Assembly: GCA_021787335.1 (NCBI GenBank)
Contig: JAJYMC010000064.1
Location: 1 to 51,507, forward strand
DNA length: 51,507 nucleotides
Direction of reading: 5' to 3'
From: Bacillota bacterium
Lineage (GTDB): Bacteria > Bacillota > Sulfobacillia > JAJYWN01 > JAJZPE01
Under the pieces are notes generated by a model. That model had not been told where the DNA came from. It made no database searches and saw nothing but the letters and a program-made list of their open reading frames with translations. Positions 34,890 through 43,557 of the stretch are shown one piece after another. Each line of letters starts with the position of its first letter. Position 1 is the first letter of the stretch. A program made the position numbers and the translations under genes.

Positions 34890-35935
34890 GGCTCAGGGTT
34901 GATCCAGCGCGGCCGGCCGAGGACCCGCCCCATGTTGACGTGACCGATGTTCTCGGAGACGACCTTCCCATCGATGGTGAACTGGACCTTCTCGACGCCG
35001 GGGAAGGTGGTCACGGTCAGGACCAGCGAGTCGATCATCAGCGACTGGCGCGCCGGGTCCTTGCCGAAGGCGTCCTTGAAGCGCGACGTGACGTCGATGG
35101 TGGCCGTCTTGTCCTCGATCTTCACCGATTTCACCTTGATCGCCGGATCGACCGTGGCCCGTAGCTTGAAATCGCCGCGCAGGAGGTCCTGCTTCAGAAG
35201 CTCGATGGCCTGCTTGATGCCGTCGGCGGGGCCCTGCGATGTCAGGGCCACCTTCTCAGGCACCAGGTAGGCCCGGTTGCCGACATAGATGCCGAGGTAG
35301 AGCCAGACGTTCTGGCCGTCGCTGACCTTGCGGACGGCCTTGAACGGCTCCGCGCCGGCGATGCCGTGGAAGAGGATCGGGACCGTCTGGCCGTCGACCA
35401 GGAACTTGACCGAACTCACCCACGACTGCTCGCTGACGGTGTTGATGATCCCATCGAGGGCCATCGACGCGCCGGTCGAACCCCATTTCGAGCTGACCGC
35501 GATGACCTCGGACGGGAGATCGAGGCTGAGCACGCCGGTGGCGATGGTCACCTTCCCGATGGCCATCGGCGGGGCCGCTTTCATCAGTCCGCTGTCCGCC
35601 AATGGGCCCTTCAGGAACTCGTCAAGGGCCGCCCGGACGGGGTATTCGGTCTTGGTCACGACCCGCGAGACCGGCACGAGGAACATGGCGTCGGGGTCGG
35701 CGAAGTAGACCGTCACCCGCTCCTTGCCCGCCGGTGCGGCTGAGGTGGCCGGGATGTAGGTCAGCTGGACCGCCGACAGCGGGGCGGTGCTGAGCGATGG
35801 GATGATCCGGTCGAGGCCGACCTTGACCAGCGCCGAGCGGCCGAGTTCCGCCAGGTTGCCGGCGTTCTCCTGGAGGTACCCGGCGGCGAAGAACATGGCC
35901 ACCACCAACAGCACGATGGCGATTCTTTTGGCCAC
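34886..35935 (-). CDS. Exported protein with two GerMN-type domains
   Basis: About 349 residues from the GTG at 35935; GAGGGGG lies eight bases upstream. An ATG at 35983 would place the hairpin and this site inside the coding region. A signal-anchor (IAIVLLVVAMFFAAGYL) is followed by two GerMN domains at about 70-190 and 210-330, each with the VTVYF.D / LVPVSR and WLYLGIYV / AYLVPEK pattern. GerMN domains occur in spore germination protein GerM and in lipoproteins of Bacillota; the molecular role is unclear. The ribosome binding site is inside a perfect inverted repeat (35945-35989), suggesting translational control. Confidence 0.85.
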   Translation of the reverse strand: MAKRIAIVLLVVAMFFAAGYLQENAGNLAELGRSALVKVGLDRIIPSLSTAPLSAVQLTYIPATSAAPAGKERVTVYFADPDAMFLVPVSRVVTKTEYPVRAALDEFLKGPLADSGLMKAAPPMAIGKVTIATGVLSLDLPSEVIAVSSKWGSTGASMALDGIINTVSEQSWVSSVKFLVDGQTVPILFHGIAGAEPFKAVRKVSDGQNVWLYLGIYVGNRAYLVPEKVALTSQGPADGIKQAIELLKQDLLRGDFKLRATVDPAIKVKSVKIEDKTATIDVTSRFKDAFGKDPARQSLMIDSLVLTVTTFPGVEKVQFTIDGKVVSENIGHVNMGRVLGRPRWINPEP

Positions 35936-35944
35936 AGTATAAAC

Positions 35945-35989
35945 CCCCTCATGGGTCTCGTCCCTACAATAGATGCCGCCCATGAGGGG
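35945..35989 (-). promoter_or_regulatory. Leader hairpin covering the ribosome binding site of the GerMN gene
   Basis: CCCCTCATGGG and CCCATGAGGGG (35945-35955, 35979-35989) form a perfect 11-bp stem with a 23-base loop in the mRNA leader. The Shine-Dalgarno GAGGGGG is the 3' arm, so folding would hide it from ribosomes. CATAAT (minus strand, about 35996-35991) is a possible -10 before it. Confidence 0.55.
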
Positions 35990-35999
35990 ATTATGCTAA

Positions 36000-36028
36000 G
36001 AGAGCCCGCCGAAGACCGGCGGGCTCTC
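36000..36028 (-). terminator. Hairpin terminator after the EVE-HNH gene
   Basis: Perfect 12-bp stem GAGAGCCCGCCG / CGGCGGGCTCTC (36000-36011, 36017-36028), loop AAGAC. On the minus strand it is followed by TTAGCATAAT, only weakly T-rich. It lies 41 bases beyond the stop of the nuclease gene. Confidence 0.6.
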
Positions 36029-36069
36029 CTGACTGAGTGGGTGTCCAGACCAGGGTGCTCTTCCTGGCG

Positions 36070-37395
36070 TCAGAACAAGGTCGAAAAGGGCGCAGACTGG
36101 GGCTTGGATCCACGATAAACCTGTCTGGCATGGTACCTCAAGGCCTTGGAGTCCAGGCGGTGCCTAATGACCAGCTTTTGACCCAGTAACCGCGGTTCAA
36201 CCTGGCCGTGGATGGTCAGGTGCTCTGGTTCGACCATCATTGCACCATAGTCGAACAGGGCATGATGATTAGGGCAGAGACAGAGCATATTCTCGGGGTC
36301 ATCATGGCCCCCGTGATCCCCTCCAAGCGGCCGGACGTGGTGCGTCTCCGCGTAGCCGCTTCCATCGCTCAGGGTTAGCCTGGTTCCGCAGACTTGGCAC
36401 GTGTAATCATACAACCGCTTGATCCGACCGCTAGTGGCCGTGTCTCTGATGATTCGCCGGGTCGTCGCCAGCACCCTGGTCGGGGGCTCATCGCTATCGG
36501 CCGCGAAGTCCGATTCCGCGTCCGGCCGGCAAGAACCCATGGTTTCCGCGTATTCAACTAGCGCGGCCCAATGGTCAGGTTGAAGGGAGAAGTTAGTCCC
36601 ACGCGGATTTCGCCATAGGAGGAGGCCATCGAAGCGAGGATCCTGTCTGAGCATCTCTTTATCGATGACGTGGGGCAGATGGTATAGATGGGTGACCTTC
36701 ACTCTGAGCTTCGGCTGATTGGCTTCCTCGGCCTTTCGCCAGTATTGACTTGGCGTGTGTTCGGGCCGTTTCACTTGCGGTTCGCCGGCCACTTGACCAA
36801 GCGCGACCACACCCGCCTCCGGACCGGACCTCCAGATGACCGCTCCGTCACCGACCTTGATCCTCTTTTCATACCTTGTGACGGTCCAGTCGTCTGCAGC
36901 CATAGCTGCGAAGTAACCGTCGAGACGGAAAATCTTTGGGCTGCATTGAAAGAGCCAGAAATTGCGGCTGCCCAAGTCGCCCTCGAGTTCACGGTGAAGT
37001 AGGTCGTAGTCGAGTGCTACGACTTTCGAGCTGTCACAAGCGGGGGCCTTCATGAGGTTTGCCCTGGCGCTACTCTGGGATACCCTCAGCCGTGAAAGAA
37101 GGGCGAACAAGAACGCCGAACGGAACCGCCCCTCAAAGCCCTCAACCCGAAGGTCCTCGGGCTGCAAGCTGGTAGTTCCCTTAGCCAATAGCAGTCCGAC
37201 CGCTTCGAGTATCGACGACCATGGGATAACCTCGGCAGGGCGCCAAACGTACTCATCTTGAGCAGTCCTCACAATGAGCCCCTCTTGGGTAATCTCCTCG
37301 ATCTTGTTCGGCCTCCCGCGAGTGGCCGTCGTTAAAATCCGACCCTTCAGCGGCAACAGGACTGCGTCCAGGCCATATGGGATGGAACTCACCAT
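36070..37395 (-). CDS. EVE-domain / HNH endonuclease fusion (modified-DNA restriction-like)
   Basis: 441 residues, GGAGGG four bases before the ATG. Residues about 10-105 match an N-terminal module seen in related HNH proteins (GRxxTTATRGRPNKI, FRSAF). Residues about 145-283 are an EVE/PUA-like domain: NFWLFQCSP, WTVTRYEKRIKVGD, VIWRSG, RNPRGTNFSLQPDHWAAL. EVE domains bind modified bases. Residues about 329-385 are HNH: YTCQVCG (zinc Cys333/Cys336), ETHHVRPLGG, PENMLCLCPNHHALFD (zinc and the HNH Asn/His). The combination suggests cleavage of modified DNA, as in type IV restriction. Base composition is lower in GC than the neighbours, which fits acquisition. Confidence 0.85.
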   Translation of the reverse strand: MVSSIPYGLDAVLLPLKGRILTTATRGRPNKIEEITQEGLIVRTAQDEYVWRPAEVIPWSSILEAVGLLLAKGTTSLQPEDLRVEGFEGRFRSAFLFALLSRLRVSQSSARANLMKAPACDSSKVVALDYDLLHRELEGDLGSRNFWLFQCSPKIFRLDGYFAAMAADDWTVTRYEKRIKVGDGAVIWRSGPEAGVVALGQVAGEPQVKRPEHTPSQYWRKAEEANQPKLRVKVTHLYHLPHVIDKEMLRQDPRFDGLLLWRNPRGTNFSLQPDHWAALVEYAETMGSCRPDAESDFAADSDEPPTRVLATTRRIIRDTATSGRIKRLYDYTCQVCGTRLTLSDGSGYAETHHVRPLGGDHGGHDDPENMLCLCPNHHALFDYGAMMVEPEHLTIHGQVEPRLLGQKLVIRHRLDSKALRYHARQVYRGSKPQSAPFSTLF

Positions 37396-37557
37396 GATTC
37401 CCTCCGTTCCCAGACTAGATGGGTGTCACTGAGTAAGTTGTCTCAGAGCTGTGGTTCGAATTCGCGTACAAAGTCTAAGAAAAATAGCGAAGCCCCATTG
37501 GCCAGGTGCGGCTGATGGGGGTCTGAAGGATAGAGTACGGTTGTTCTGCAGGACGCT

Positions 37558-37809
37558 CTAGACAGAGTGCGTCTCACTCAGACTGTCGTCCTCGGGCCCT
37601 GAGTAGTCAAGGACAGTCGCGCCGGGGTTCGCGGCAATCAGTTGATCCATGGCCTTGATCACCCGTGCGCTCAACCATTCCTCGCCACATGAGGAACAGC
37701 GCCTCACGGGCACGTCAACGATCTGAATTCGGCGCCCGCCGCGGAGCCTGGTCAGTGTGGAGTTAGCCGGGGCCATCTGTCCGTCACATACATGGCACCG
37801 TGCCATCAT
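37558..37809 (-). CDS. YgiT-type zinc-finger protein (MqsA N-terminal-like)
   Basis: 83 residues; GGGAGGG precedes two adjacent ATG codons (37809, 37806). Two CxxC pairs, CHVCDG (near residue 5) and CSSCGEEW (near residue 38), with VDVPVRRC between them, are the YgiT zinc-finger signature. In MqsA this domain binds the MqsR toxin, while a separate HTH domain binds DNA; that HTH is absent here. No toxin gene (MqsR, DUF4258) is found next to it, so it is an orphan. It has its own good promoter and lies beside the EVE-HNH gene in a lower-GC patch. Confidence 0.82.
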   Translation of the reverse strand: MMARCHVCDGQMAPANSTLTRLRGGRRIQIVDVPVRRCSSCGEEWLSARVIKAMDQLIAANPGATVLDYSGPEDDSLSETHSV

Positions 37810-37844
37810 CCGTCCCTCCCAACAGTTGATGATTGAGCGATTCC

Positions 37845-37874
37845 ATCATAGGACGGCCATCTGGAGGTAGTCAA
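37845..37874 (-). promoter_or_regulatory. Sigma-A promoter of the YgiT-type gene
   Basis: On the minus strand TTGACT (37874-37869), 18 bases, TATGAT (37850-37845): five of six matches in both boxes. A partly symmetric ATGAT...ATCAT just downstream could be an operator, but the match is weak. Confidence 0.7.
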
Positions 37875-37921
37875 CCGATTGTCGAACGGTCCCCAAAGGC
37901 AACCGCCCCAACACACCACAG

Positions 37922-37947
37922 ATAAACCCGCCTCGAGAGAGGCGGGT
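37922..37947 (-). terminator. Rho-independent terminator of the tex gene
   Basis: On the minus strand ACCCGCCTC / GAGGCGGGT (37947-37939, 37934-37926), loop TCTC, then TTTAT. It lies 29 bases past the tex stop codon. Confidence 0.82.
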
Positions 37948-37975
37948 CTGAAGACATGGGCAAGGGACGTTTCTC

Positions 37976-40156
37976 TTATTGCTCCGGCGGCAACCCTTTC
38001 AGACTCAGCGAGATCCGGCCCCTCTGCAGGTCGACCCCGAGGACGCGGCACCTGACGACGTCCCCCACGGCCACAGCGTCACTGGGATGCTTGACGAAGC
38101 GGTCGGCCAACTCGGACACATGGGCGAGGCCGTCGTGCTTGACCCCGATGTCGATGAAGGCCCCGAAGTCGACGACGTTGCGGACCGTCCCGCGCAGGAC
38201 CATCCCGGGCTTCAGGTCGTCGATGCTCAGGACGTCGGTCCGGAAGAGCGGCTTCGGCAGCTCGTCGCGGGGGTCGCGGTCCGGCTTCTCCAGGGCCTCA
38301 ATGATGTCGCGCAGGGTCGGCAGCCCGACGCCGAGTTCGGTGGCCACGTTGGCCAGGCTCGTGTCCTTCAGCTTGAGCTTGAGCAGCCCCAGCCGCGCCG
38401 TGCCGACATCGGCCAGGGCGAACCCGAACTTCTCGAGGAACTTCTCGGCCGCGGCGTAGGACTCGGGGTGGACCGAGGTGTTGTCGAGCGGGTGACCGGC
38501 GCCGGGGATCCGGAGGAAGCCGGCGCACTGGGTGAAGGTGGCGTCGCCGAGGCGCGAGACCTCCTTCAGCTCCTTGCGGGAGTCGAAGCGCCCGGCCTTA
38601 TCGCGGTAGGCGACGATGTTCTTGGCCACCGTCGGGGTGACCCCGGCGACGTAGGAGAGCAGGGAAGGGGAGGCCGTGTTGAGGTCGACGCCGACGGCGT
38701 TCACCACCGATTCGACCACGCCGCCGAGGGTGTCCTCGAGCCGGCCCTGGTTCACGTCGTGCTGGTACTGGCCGACGCCGATGGCCTTGGGTTCAATCTT
38801 GACCAGCTCGGCCAGGGGGTCCTGGAGGCGGCGGGCGATGGAGATGGCCCCGCGGATCGACACGTCGAGGTCCGGGAACTCCGAGCCGGCCAGCTTCGAG
38901 GCGGAATAGACGGAGGCGCCGGCCTCGCTGACGATGACATAGCCGAGGCCAGCTGGGTCGGGCAACTCGCGCAGGATGCCGGCGACGAAGGCCTCGGTCT
39001 CGCGCGAACCCGTCCCGTTGCCGATGGCGATGGCCCCGATCTTGTACTTCTGGATGAGCCGGCGGACGACGACGGTCGCGCCGGCGATGTCGTTCTGGGG
39101 CACGGTCGGGTAGATGACCCCGGTCTCGAGCAGCCGGCCGGTCTCGCTGACGACGGCCCACTTGCAGCCGGTCCGGTAGGCCGGGTCGACGCCCAGAACG
39201 ACGCGGCCGCGGATGGGCGGCTGCAAGAGCAGGTTGCGCAGGTTCAGGGAGAAGACCTTGATGGCCTGCTCCTCGGCGCGGATGGTCAGCTCGGCGCGGA
39301 CCTCGCGTTCGATGGACGGGGAGATGAGACGGTCGTACGCGTCCTCGGCCGCCTTCTGGAGATAGGGAACGGCCGGCGAGTTCGGCTCCCTGACCACCCG
39401 GCGCTGCAGGTCGTAGACGATGGTCTCGCGTGGGGCCTCCAGCTTCACCTTGAGGGCGCCCTCGTGCTCGCCGCGGTTGACGGCCAGGACGCGGTGCGGC
39501 GGCATCTTCGCCAGCGGCTCGCGGTAGTCGAAGTACATCTGGTAGACCGCGGCCTCCTGGGCCTTGGCCGGATCGGCGATGGCCACGGACAGGACGCCTT
39601 CGTTCGAGGTCCGACCGCGGACCTCCTTGCGGACCTCGGCGTCGTCCGAGACCTCCTCGGCGACGATGTCCATCGCCCCGGCCAGCGCGGCCTCGGGAGT
39701 GGCGACGCCCTTCTCCGGGTCGACGTAGGGAGTGGCCGCCTCGAGCGGCGCGGGCATGTCCGCGGCCTGGGCCATGAGTAGGGCGGCCAGCGGTTCGAGG
39801 CCGCGCTCGCGGGCGATCATCGCCCGCGTCCGCCGCTTCGGTCGGAACGGCAGGTAGAGGTCCTCGACCTCCTGTAACGACTCAGCGGAGGCGATCTTCG
39901 CCTCCAGCTCCGGGGTGAGTTTGCCCTGCTCACCGATGAGCCGGAGGACCTCCTCCTTGCGCTCCTCGAGCTTACGCAGATAGGTCAGGCGTTCGTGGAG
40001 GTCGCGGAGGACGTTCTCGTCCATCTCGCCGGTCTGCTCCTTGCGGTAACGGGCGACGAAGGGAATGGTATTCCCCTCGTCGAACAGCTTGACGGCGTTG
40101 CCGACCTGCGTCGTCCCCAATGACAGCTCTTTGGCCAAGCGGGAAACAATGTCCAT
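37976..40156 (-). CDS. tex: Tex-family S1 RNA-binding transcription accessory protein
   Basis: About 726 residues from the ATG at 40156 (MDIVSRLAKELSL); the frame stays open further upstream but crosses the promoter. Order: N-terminal helical Tex domain with IPFVARYRKE and LYLPFRPKRRTRA; YqgF/RuvC-like domain from about 315 (VVLGVDPAYRTGCKWAVV); helix-hairpin-helix pair from about 485 (LNTASPSLLSYVAGV); C-terminal S1 domain from about 648 (GTVRNVVDFGAFIDIG). Tex is a conserved cytoplasmic factor affecting transcription and RNA handling. It has a strong sigma-A promoter upstream and a terminator downstream, so it is monocistronic. Confidence 0.95.
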   Translation of the reverse strand: MDIVSRLAKELSLGTTQVGNAVKLFDEGNTIPFVARYRKEQTGEMDENVLRDLHERLTYLRKLEERKEEVLRLIGEQGKLTPELEAKIASAESLQEVEDLYLPFRPKRRTRAMIARERGLEPLAALLMAQAADMPAPLEAATPYVDPEKGVATPEAALAGAMDIVAEEVSDDAEVRKEVRGRTSNEGVLSVAIADPAKAQEAAVYQMYFDYREPLAKMPPHRVLAVNRGEHEGALKVKLEAPRETIVYDLQRRVVREPNSPAVPYLQKAAEDAYDRLISPSIEREVRAELTIRAEEQAIKVFSLNLRNLLLQPPIRGRVVLGVDPAYRTGCKWAVVSETGRLLETGVIYPTVPQNDIAGATVVVRRLIQKYKIGAIAIGNGTGSRETEAFVAGILRELPDPAGLGYVIVSEAGASVYSASKLAGSEFPDLDVSIRGAISIARRLQDPLAELVKIEPKAIGVGQYQHDVNQGRLEDTLGGVVESVVNAVGVDLNTASPSLLSYVAGVTPTVAKNIVAYRDKAGRFDSRKELKEVSRLGDATFTQCAGFLRIPGAGHPLDNTSVHPESYAAAEKFLEKFGFALADVGTARLGLLKLKLKDTSLANVATELGVGLPTLRDIIEALEKPDRDPRDELPKPLFRTDVLSIDDLKPGMVLRGTVRNVVDFGAFIDIGVKHDGLAHVSELADRFVKHPSDAVAVGDVVRCRVLGVDLQRGRISLSLKGLPPEQ

Positions 40157-40207
40157 GCGCCGGGTTATCGTCCCTTCGTCCCTTAGTTGGGTGTTCCAGT
40201 CCTCACT

Positions 40208-40237
40208 ACTATAGCCAAACGGAGGCCACCGAGTCAA
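40208..40237 (-). promoter_or_regulatory. Sigma-A promoter of tex, overlapping the start codon of the divergent gene
   Basis: On the minus strand TTGACT (40237-40232), 18 bases, TATAGT (40213-40208). Each box matches five of six bases. The -35 box overlaps the first base of the ATG of the divergent EamA gene, so promoter and coding sequence share bases. Confidence 0.7.
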
Positions 40238-41175
40238 TGCCCCGTTCCCCCGCCCTCGGTTACACGTTCGTCACCCTGGCCGCCCTCCTGTGGTCGACCC
40301 TGGGGATCTTCGGGCGGCTCCTCTACGCCCGCGGCGCCACGGCCCTGACCGTGGCCACCTCACGGCCGCTCCTGGCGGCCCTCATCCTGCTCGTCGCCAT
40401 CGGCGCGACGCGGCCGCGGCTGCTCCGGGTCAGGCCGCGGGACCTGGGCTTCTTCGCCGGCTACGGGCTCATCAGCGTGGCCGTGTTCTACTACACCTGG
40501 TTCTACGCCGTCGAGAAGACCGGGGTGACCACGGCCGTCCTGCTCCTCTACACGGCGCCCGCCTATGTCGCCGTCTTCTCGGCCATCTTCTTCCGCGAAC
40601 CGATGACCCGGGTCAAGTGGCTGGCCCTCGCGCTCGCCATCGGGGGCAGCGTCCTCGTCTCGGGGGCCTACGACCCGGCCGCCCTCCGCCTGAATGGGCC
40701 GGGCGTGGCCGCCGCCCTGATCGCGGGCCTCACCTATGCCCTCTATAGTGTCTTCGGCCGTTTGGCCGGCGTTCGCTTCAGCCCGTGGACGACCCTCTTC
40801 TACACCTTCGCCTTCGGGGCCGTGTTTCTGTTCGCCGTCTGGCTCCCGACAAGCCCGGGGCAGGCGGCGGTCATTTTCCGGGCCTGGCCGCTGGTGCTGG
40901 CCGCGGCCATCTTCCCAACCATCGCCTCATACAGCCTCTACCTCTTCGGTTTGTCGATGGTCGAGACGAGCAAGGCCTCCATCACCGCCAACCTCGAACC
41001 GGTGGCGGCCGTGTTCCTCGCCCGCGTCATCCTCGGCGAGCGCGTCGCCGGGCCGGAGTTGGCTGGGGCGGCCCTGGTCCTCGGCGGAGTCCTGGCCATC
41101 CAGGTCACCGACCTGCTGGCGGTCGACCGAGGCCGCTCGAAACGCGGGACCGGGGAGGAGGGGGTGAGCCCATGA
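40237..41175 (+). CDS. EamA/DMT-family transporter
   Basis: 312 residues, ATG at 40237 with GGAGG 11 bases upstream. Ten transmembrane segments in two EamA repeats; the first begins YTFVTLAALLWSTLGIFGRL and the second GVAAALIAGLTYALYSVFGR. The motif TSKASITANLEPVAAVFLAR is a hallmark of the family's last helices. It is an inner-membrane exporter or importer of a small metabolite. Its stop overlaps the HAD gene start by four bases. A weak promoter (TTGGGT, 17 bases, TATAGC) precedes it, divergent from the tex promoter. Confidence 0.9.
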   Translation: MPRSPALGYTFVTLAALLWSTLGIFGRLLYARGATALTVATSRPLLAALILLVAIGATRPRLLRVRPRDLGFFAGYGLISVAVFYYTWFYAVEKTGVTTAVLLLYTAPAYVAVFSAIFFREPMTRVKWLALALAIGGSVLVSGAYDPAALRLNGPGVAAALIAGLTYALYSVFGRLAGVRFSPWTTLFYTFAFGAVFLFAVWLPTSPGQAAVIFRAWPLVLAAAIFPTIASYSLYLFGLSMVETSKASITANLEPVAAVFLARVILGERVAGPELAGAALVLGGVLAIQVTDLLAVDRGRSKRGTGEEGVSP

Positions 41176-42086
41176 ACCCGCGGCCAGAAAACCGTCCTGA
41201 GGACTTCCGCCTGCGGCTCCTCGCCCTGGACATCGACGACACCCTGACCGGCTCCGACCACACCATCAGCGCGGCCAACGTGGCGGCCATCGCCGAGGCC
41301 CGCGCCGCCGGCGTCGAGGTCATCCTGATCACCGGCCGTCGCTACAAGGGCTCGGCCGAGCGGTTCGCCGTCCAGCTCGGCCTGGGTGCCCTGACCTACT
41401 GCTACTGCGGGGCCAGCGCCAACCGGCCGGACGGCGTCGTCGACGAGCACCGACCGCTCCCGTTCAACCTGGCTCTGGACATCGCCCGCTTCGCGCACGA
41501 TCGGAGCCTGCCGATGCAGGCCTACATGGACGACGTCATCTACGGCGAACCGTCCGTCGGGGAACGGGGGAGACTCTTGGAGGGCCTGGGGTTGCTGAGC
41601 GCGGCCAATACCATCGTCCCGGACCTGGCCGCCTTCTTCACCGACCAGGGGCGGCCGCCGACGCAACTCGTGCCCCTGGGGGCGGAGGCCGTCGAGGCGG
41701 TCCGCGAGAAGTTCGGGGCCCTCTCGGCCGGCGAGGACGCGGGCCCGGGGACCGAATACGGCCCGCTCCAGCTCTACCTCCACGACCCCGGCACGATGCT
41801 GGTCCGGATGACCATCCTCAAGGGCGGCGTCAACAAGGGCGAGACGCTGGCCCGCCACTGCCGTCGTTTCGGCTTCCTCAGGAGCGAGACGGCCGCCCTC
41901 GGGGACAGCGCCATGGACGCCCCGATGCTCGCCTTCGCGGCCCGCGGGGTGGCCATGAGCACGGCCCCCGATTGGGTCAAGGCCCACGCGTCGGCCGTCG
42001 CCCCGGCGGGCGATGACGCCGCCGCCGTCGTCATCCGGCGGCTCCTGGGCGGGCAACAAGGAAATCCGGCCCGTTCGCCAGAATAG
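41172..42086 (+). CDS. Cof-type HAD-IIB family phosphatase
   Basis: 304 residues. The ATG overlaps the EamA stop (ATGA) and GGAGGGGGTGA lies upstream. HAD motifs: LALDIDDTLTG (DxDxT), LITGRR (motif II Thr), LKGGVNKGETLARH (motif III Lys) and ALGDSAMDAPML (motif IV). The size and the large cap between motifs II and III match the Cof/YkrA group of sugar-phosphate and nucleotide phosphatases. It acts in the cytoplasm; the substrate is unknown. Part of the EamA-HAD-unknown-Nudix cluster. Confidence 0.92.
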   Translation: MNPRPENRPEDFRLRLLALDIDDTLTGSDHTISAANVAAIAEARAAGVEVILITGRRYKGSAERFAVQLGLGALTYCYCGASANRPDGVVDEHRPLPFNLALDIARFAHDRSLPMQAYMDDVIYGEPSVGERGRLLEGLGLLSAANTIVPDLAAFFTDQGRPPTQLVPLGAEAVEAVREKFGALSAGEDAGPGTEYGPLQLYLHDPGTMLVRMTILKGGVNKGETLARHCRRFGFLRSETAALGDSAMDAPMLAFAARGVAMSTAPDWVKAHASAVAPAGDDAAAVVIRRLLGGQQGNPARSPE

Positions 42087-42093
42087 AAAGGGC

Positions 42094-43545
42094 ATGAGCC
42101 CGAGCGACTTCGCCCTGACCCAAGACGAAACCGAGGCCCTGGTCTGCCTGCGTGAGCTCATCGCTCTGGCGCGGGCCGGGGCACCCGTCTGGCCGGGTTG
42201 GGACCCCGGGCTGGTGCCCTTCTTGCTTTACAAGCCCTCGGGGAACGCCTTCCTGGTCAATCACCCTTTCCCGCCGGCCGAGTTCTACGTGGTCAACATC
42301 GGCGGGGCCCTGGGGAAGGTCTACTATTACCACGGCGAGCTGCGCAAGCTCCGCCGGGCGGGGTCGGGCGAGATCAACGGCTTCGAGTCGGCCATCGTCC
42401 CCGTCGCTCTCGGCACCGGGCTGGCCCGTTCGGAGGTCTTCCTGGCCCGCCTGGCCGGCGAGGCCTTCCACATCCACCAGCGCAGCCTGGGCATCTTCCC
42501 GCCGCTGGCGGGCGTCTCCGACGCCTATCCCGAGCTGTCCCCCGAGAACAACGCCCTCGGCAACCTCGAGGGCCGAGTCCTCTATGAGGCCCTGGCCCTG
42601 GCCGCCCACCCGGGCGTGGCCCGGGAAGACGTGGCCCCCCTGGCACGCGAGTTCCTCGCCGTCCGCGAGGCCCGCCACAAGGTCCTTTCCTGGGAGATGG
42701 TCCAGTACGAGCAGACGGCCGAGGCTTACGACGGCCTTGCGGCATATGCCGAAGAACGCCTGCTGGCCTTCGGCGCCGACCCCGCCTACACGGCGACGCG
42801 CGATTGGCGCGATTTCTTCGGGCGCGAACGTCTGGAACAGGGTGGGGAAGAGGTGGCCCGGCGGCGCGAGCGTCTGAACATCATCAACCAGCACGGCGAG
42901 GGCGCCGTGGCCGAACGCTTCTACCTCACCGGGGCGGCCATCGCCCACCTCCTCGATACGCTGCAGCCGCGGTGGCCGGCGGCGCTGGGCCAGACCGGCA
43001 CGTCGCTGACGGACGTCCTGGCCGAGGCGGCCGCCTTCGTCCCCGCGTCGATGCCCCACCTACTGGCCGCCGCGCAAGTCCGCCACGACTATGACGCACA
43101 ATATAAGGACGAGCGGGAGTTCTCCGCGGCCGAGGCGGCCAAGCGCGAGGAACTGCTGGATTCAGTCCTCAGCCAGCCCGGACGCCGCTTCGTCTTCGAC
43201 CTGAGCGCGGTCCGCCTGACCGGCTCGGACATCGAACCGGTCAGCGTCGAGCGCATCGACGAGACCCGCCGCGTCCACAAGCGGCGCTGCACCTTCTTCT
43301 ACCGGGAGACGATGCTGGACTTCCGGGGCGTACCCGTGGTCGAGGACCGGGCCAAACGCTCCCTCCTGGTCATCGTTCCCCCGCGCGACCTGGAGTTCAG
43401 GGTCGACCACGCCCCCTATTCGCCGTCCGAGGACGGCCGGTTCCACCAGCGTCTTGAGCTGACCGGCCCGGGGATCAAGGTCATCGCCTCGTCGGGGGCG
43501 GTCGAGTACGACGAGGGCACCGTCTATGTCCGCATCGAGCGATGA
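42094..43545 (+). CDS. Conserved protein of unknown function, possibly a degenerate metallopeptidase
   Basis: 483 residues from the ATG at 42094 (GAAAGGG upstream). I do not recognise a family with confidence. Residues 116-130 read FLARLAGEAFHIHQR, resembling the HEAFHxxQ zinc helix of some putative peptidases with the first His changed to Gly122; QYEQTAEAYDGLAAYAEERL (205-224) sits where such proteins have a third-ligand Glu helix. The second half (HKRRCTFFYRE, LVIVPPRDLEFRVDH) looks beta-rich. No signal peptide is seen, so it is cytoplasmic. It starts seven bases after the HAD gene and ends 12 bases before the Nudix gene, so it is in one operon with both. Confidence 0.6.
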   Translation: MSPSDFALTQDETEALVCLRELIALARAGAPVWPGWDPGLVPFLLYKPSGNAFLVNHPFPPAEFYVVNIGGALGKVYYYHGELRKLRRAGSGEINGFESAIVPVALGTGLARSEVFLARLAGEAFHIHQRSLGIFPPLAGVSDAYPELSPENNALGNLEGRVLYEALALAAHPGVAREDVAPLAREFLAVREARHKVLSWEMVQYEQTAEAYDGLAAYAEERLLAFGADPAYTATRDWRDFFGRERLEQGGEEVARRRERLNIINQHGEGAVAERFYLTGAAIAHLLDTLQPRWPAALGQTGTSLTDVLAEAAAFVPASMPHLLAAAQVRHDYDAQYKDEREFSAAEAAKREELLDSVLSQPGRRFVFDLSAVRLTGSDIEPVSVERIDETRRVHKRRCTFFYRETMLDFRGVPVVEDRAKRSLLVIVPPRDLEFRVDHAPYSPSEDGRFHQRLELTGPGIKVIASSGAVEYDEGTVYVRIER

Positions 43546-43557
43546 GGGAGTGAGCGC

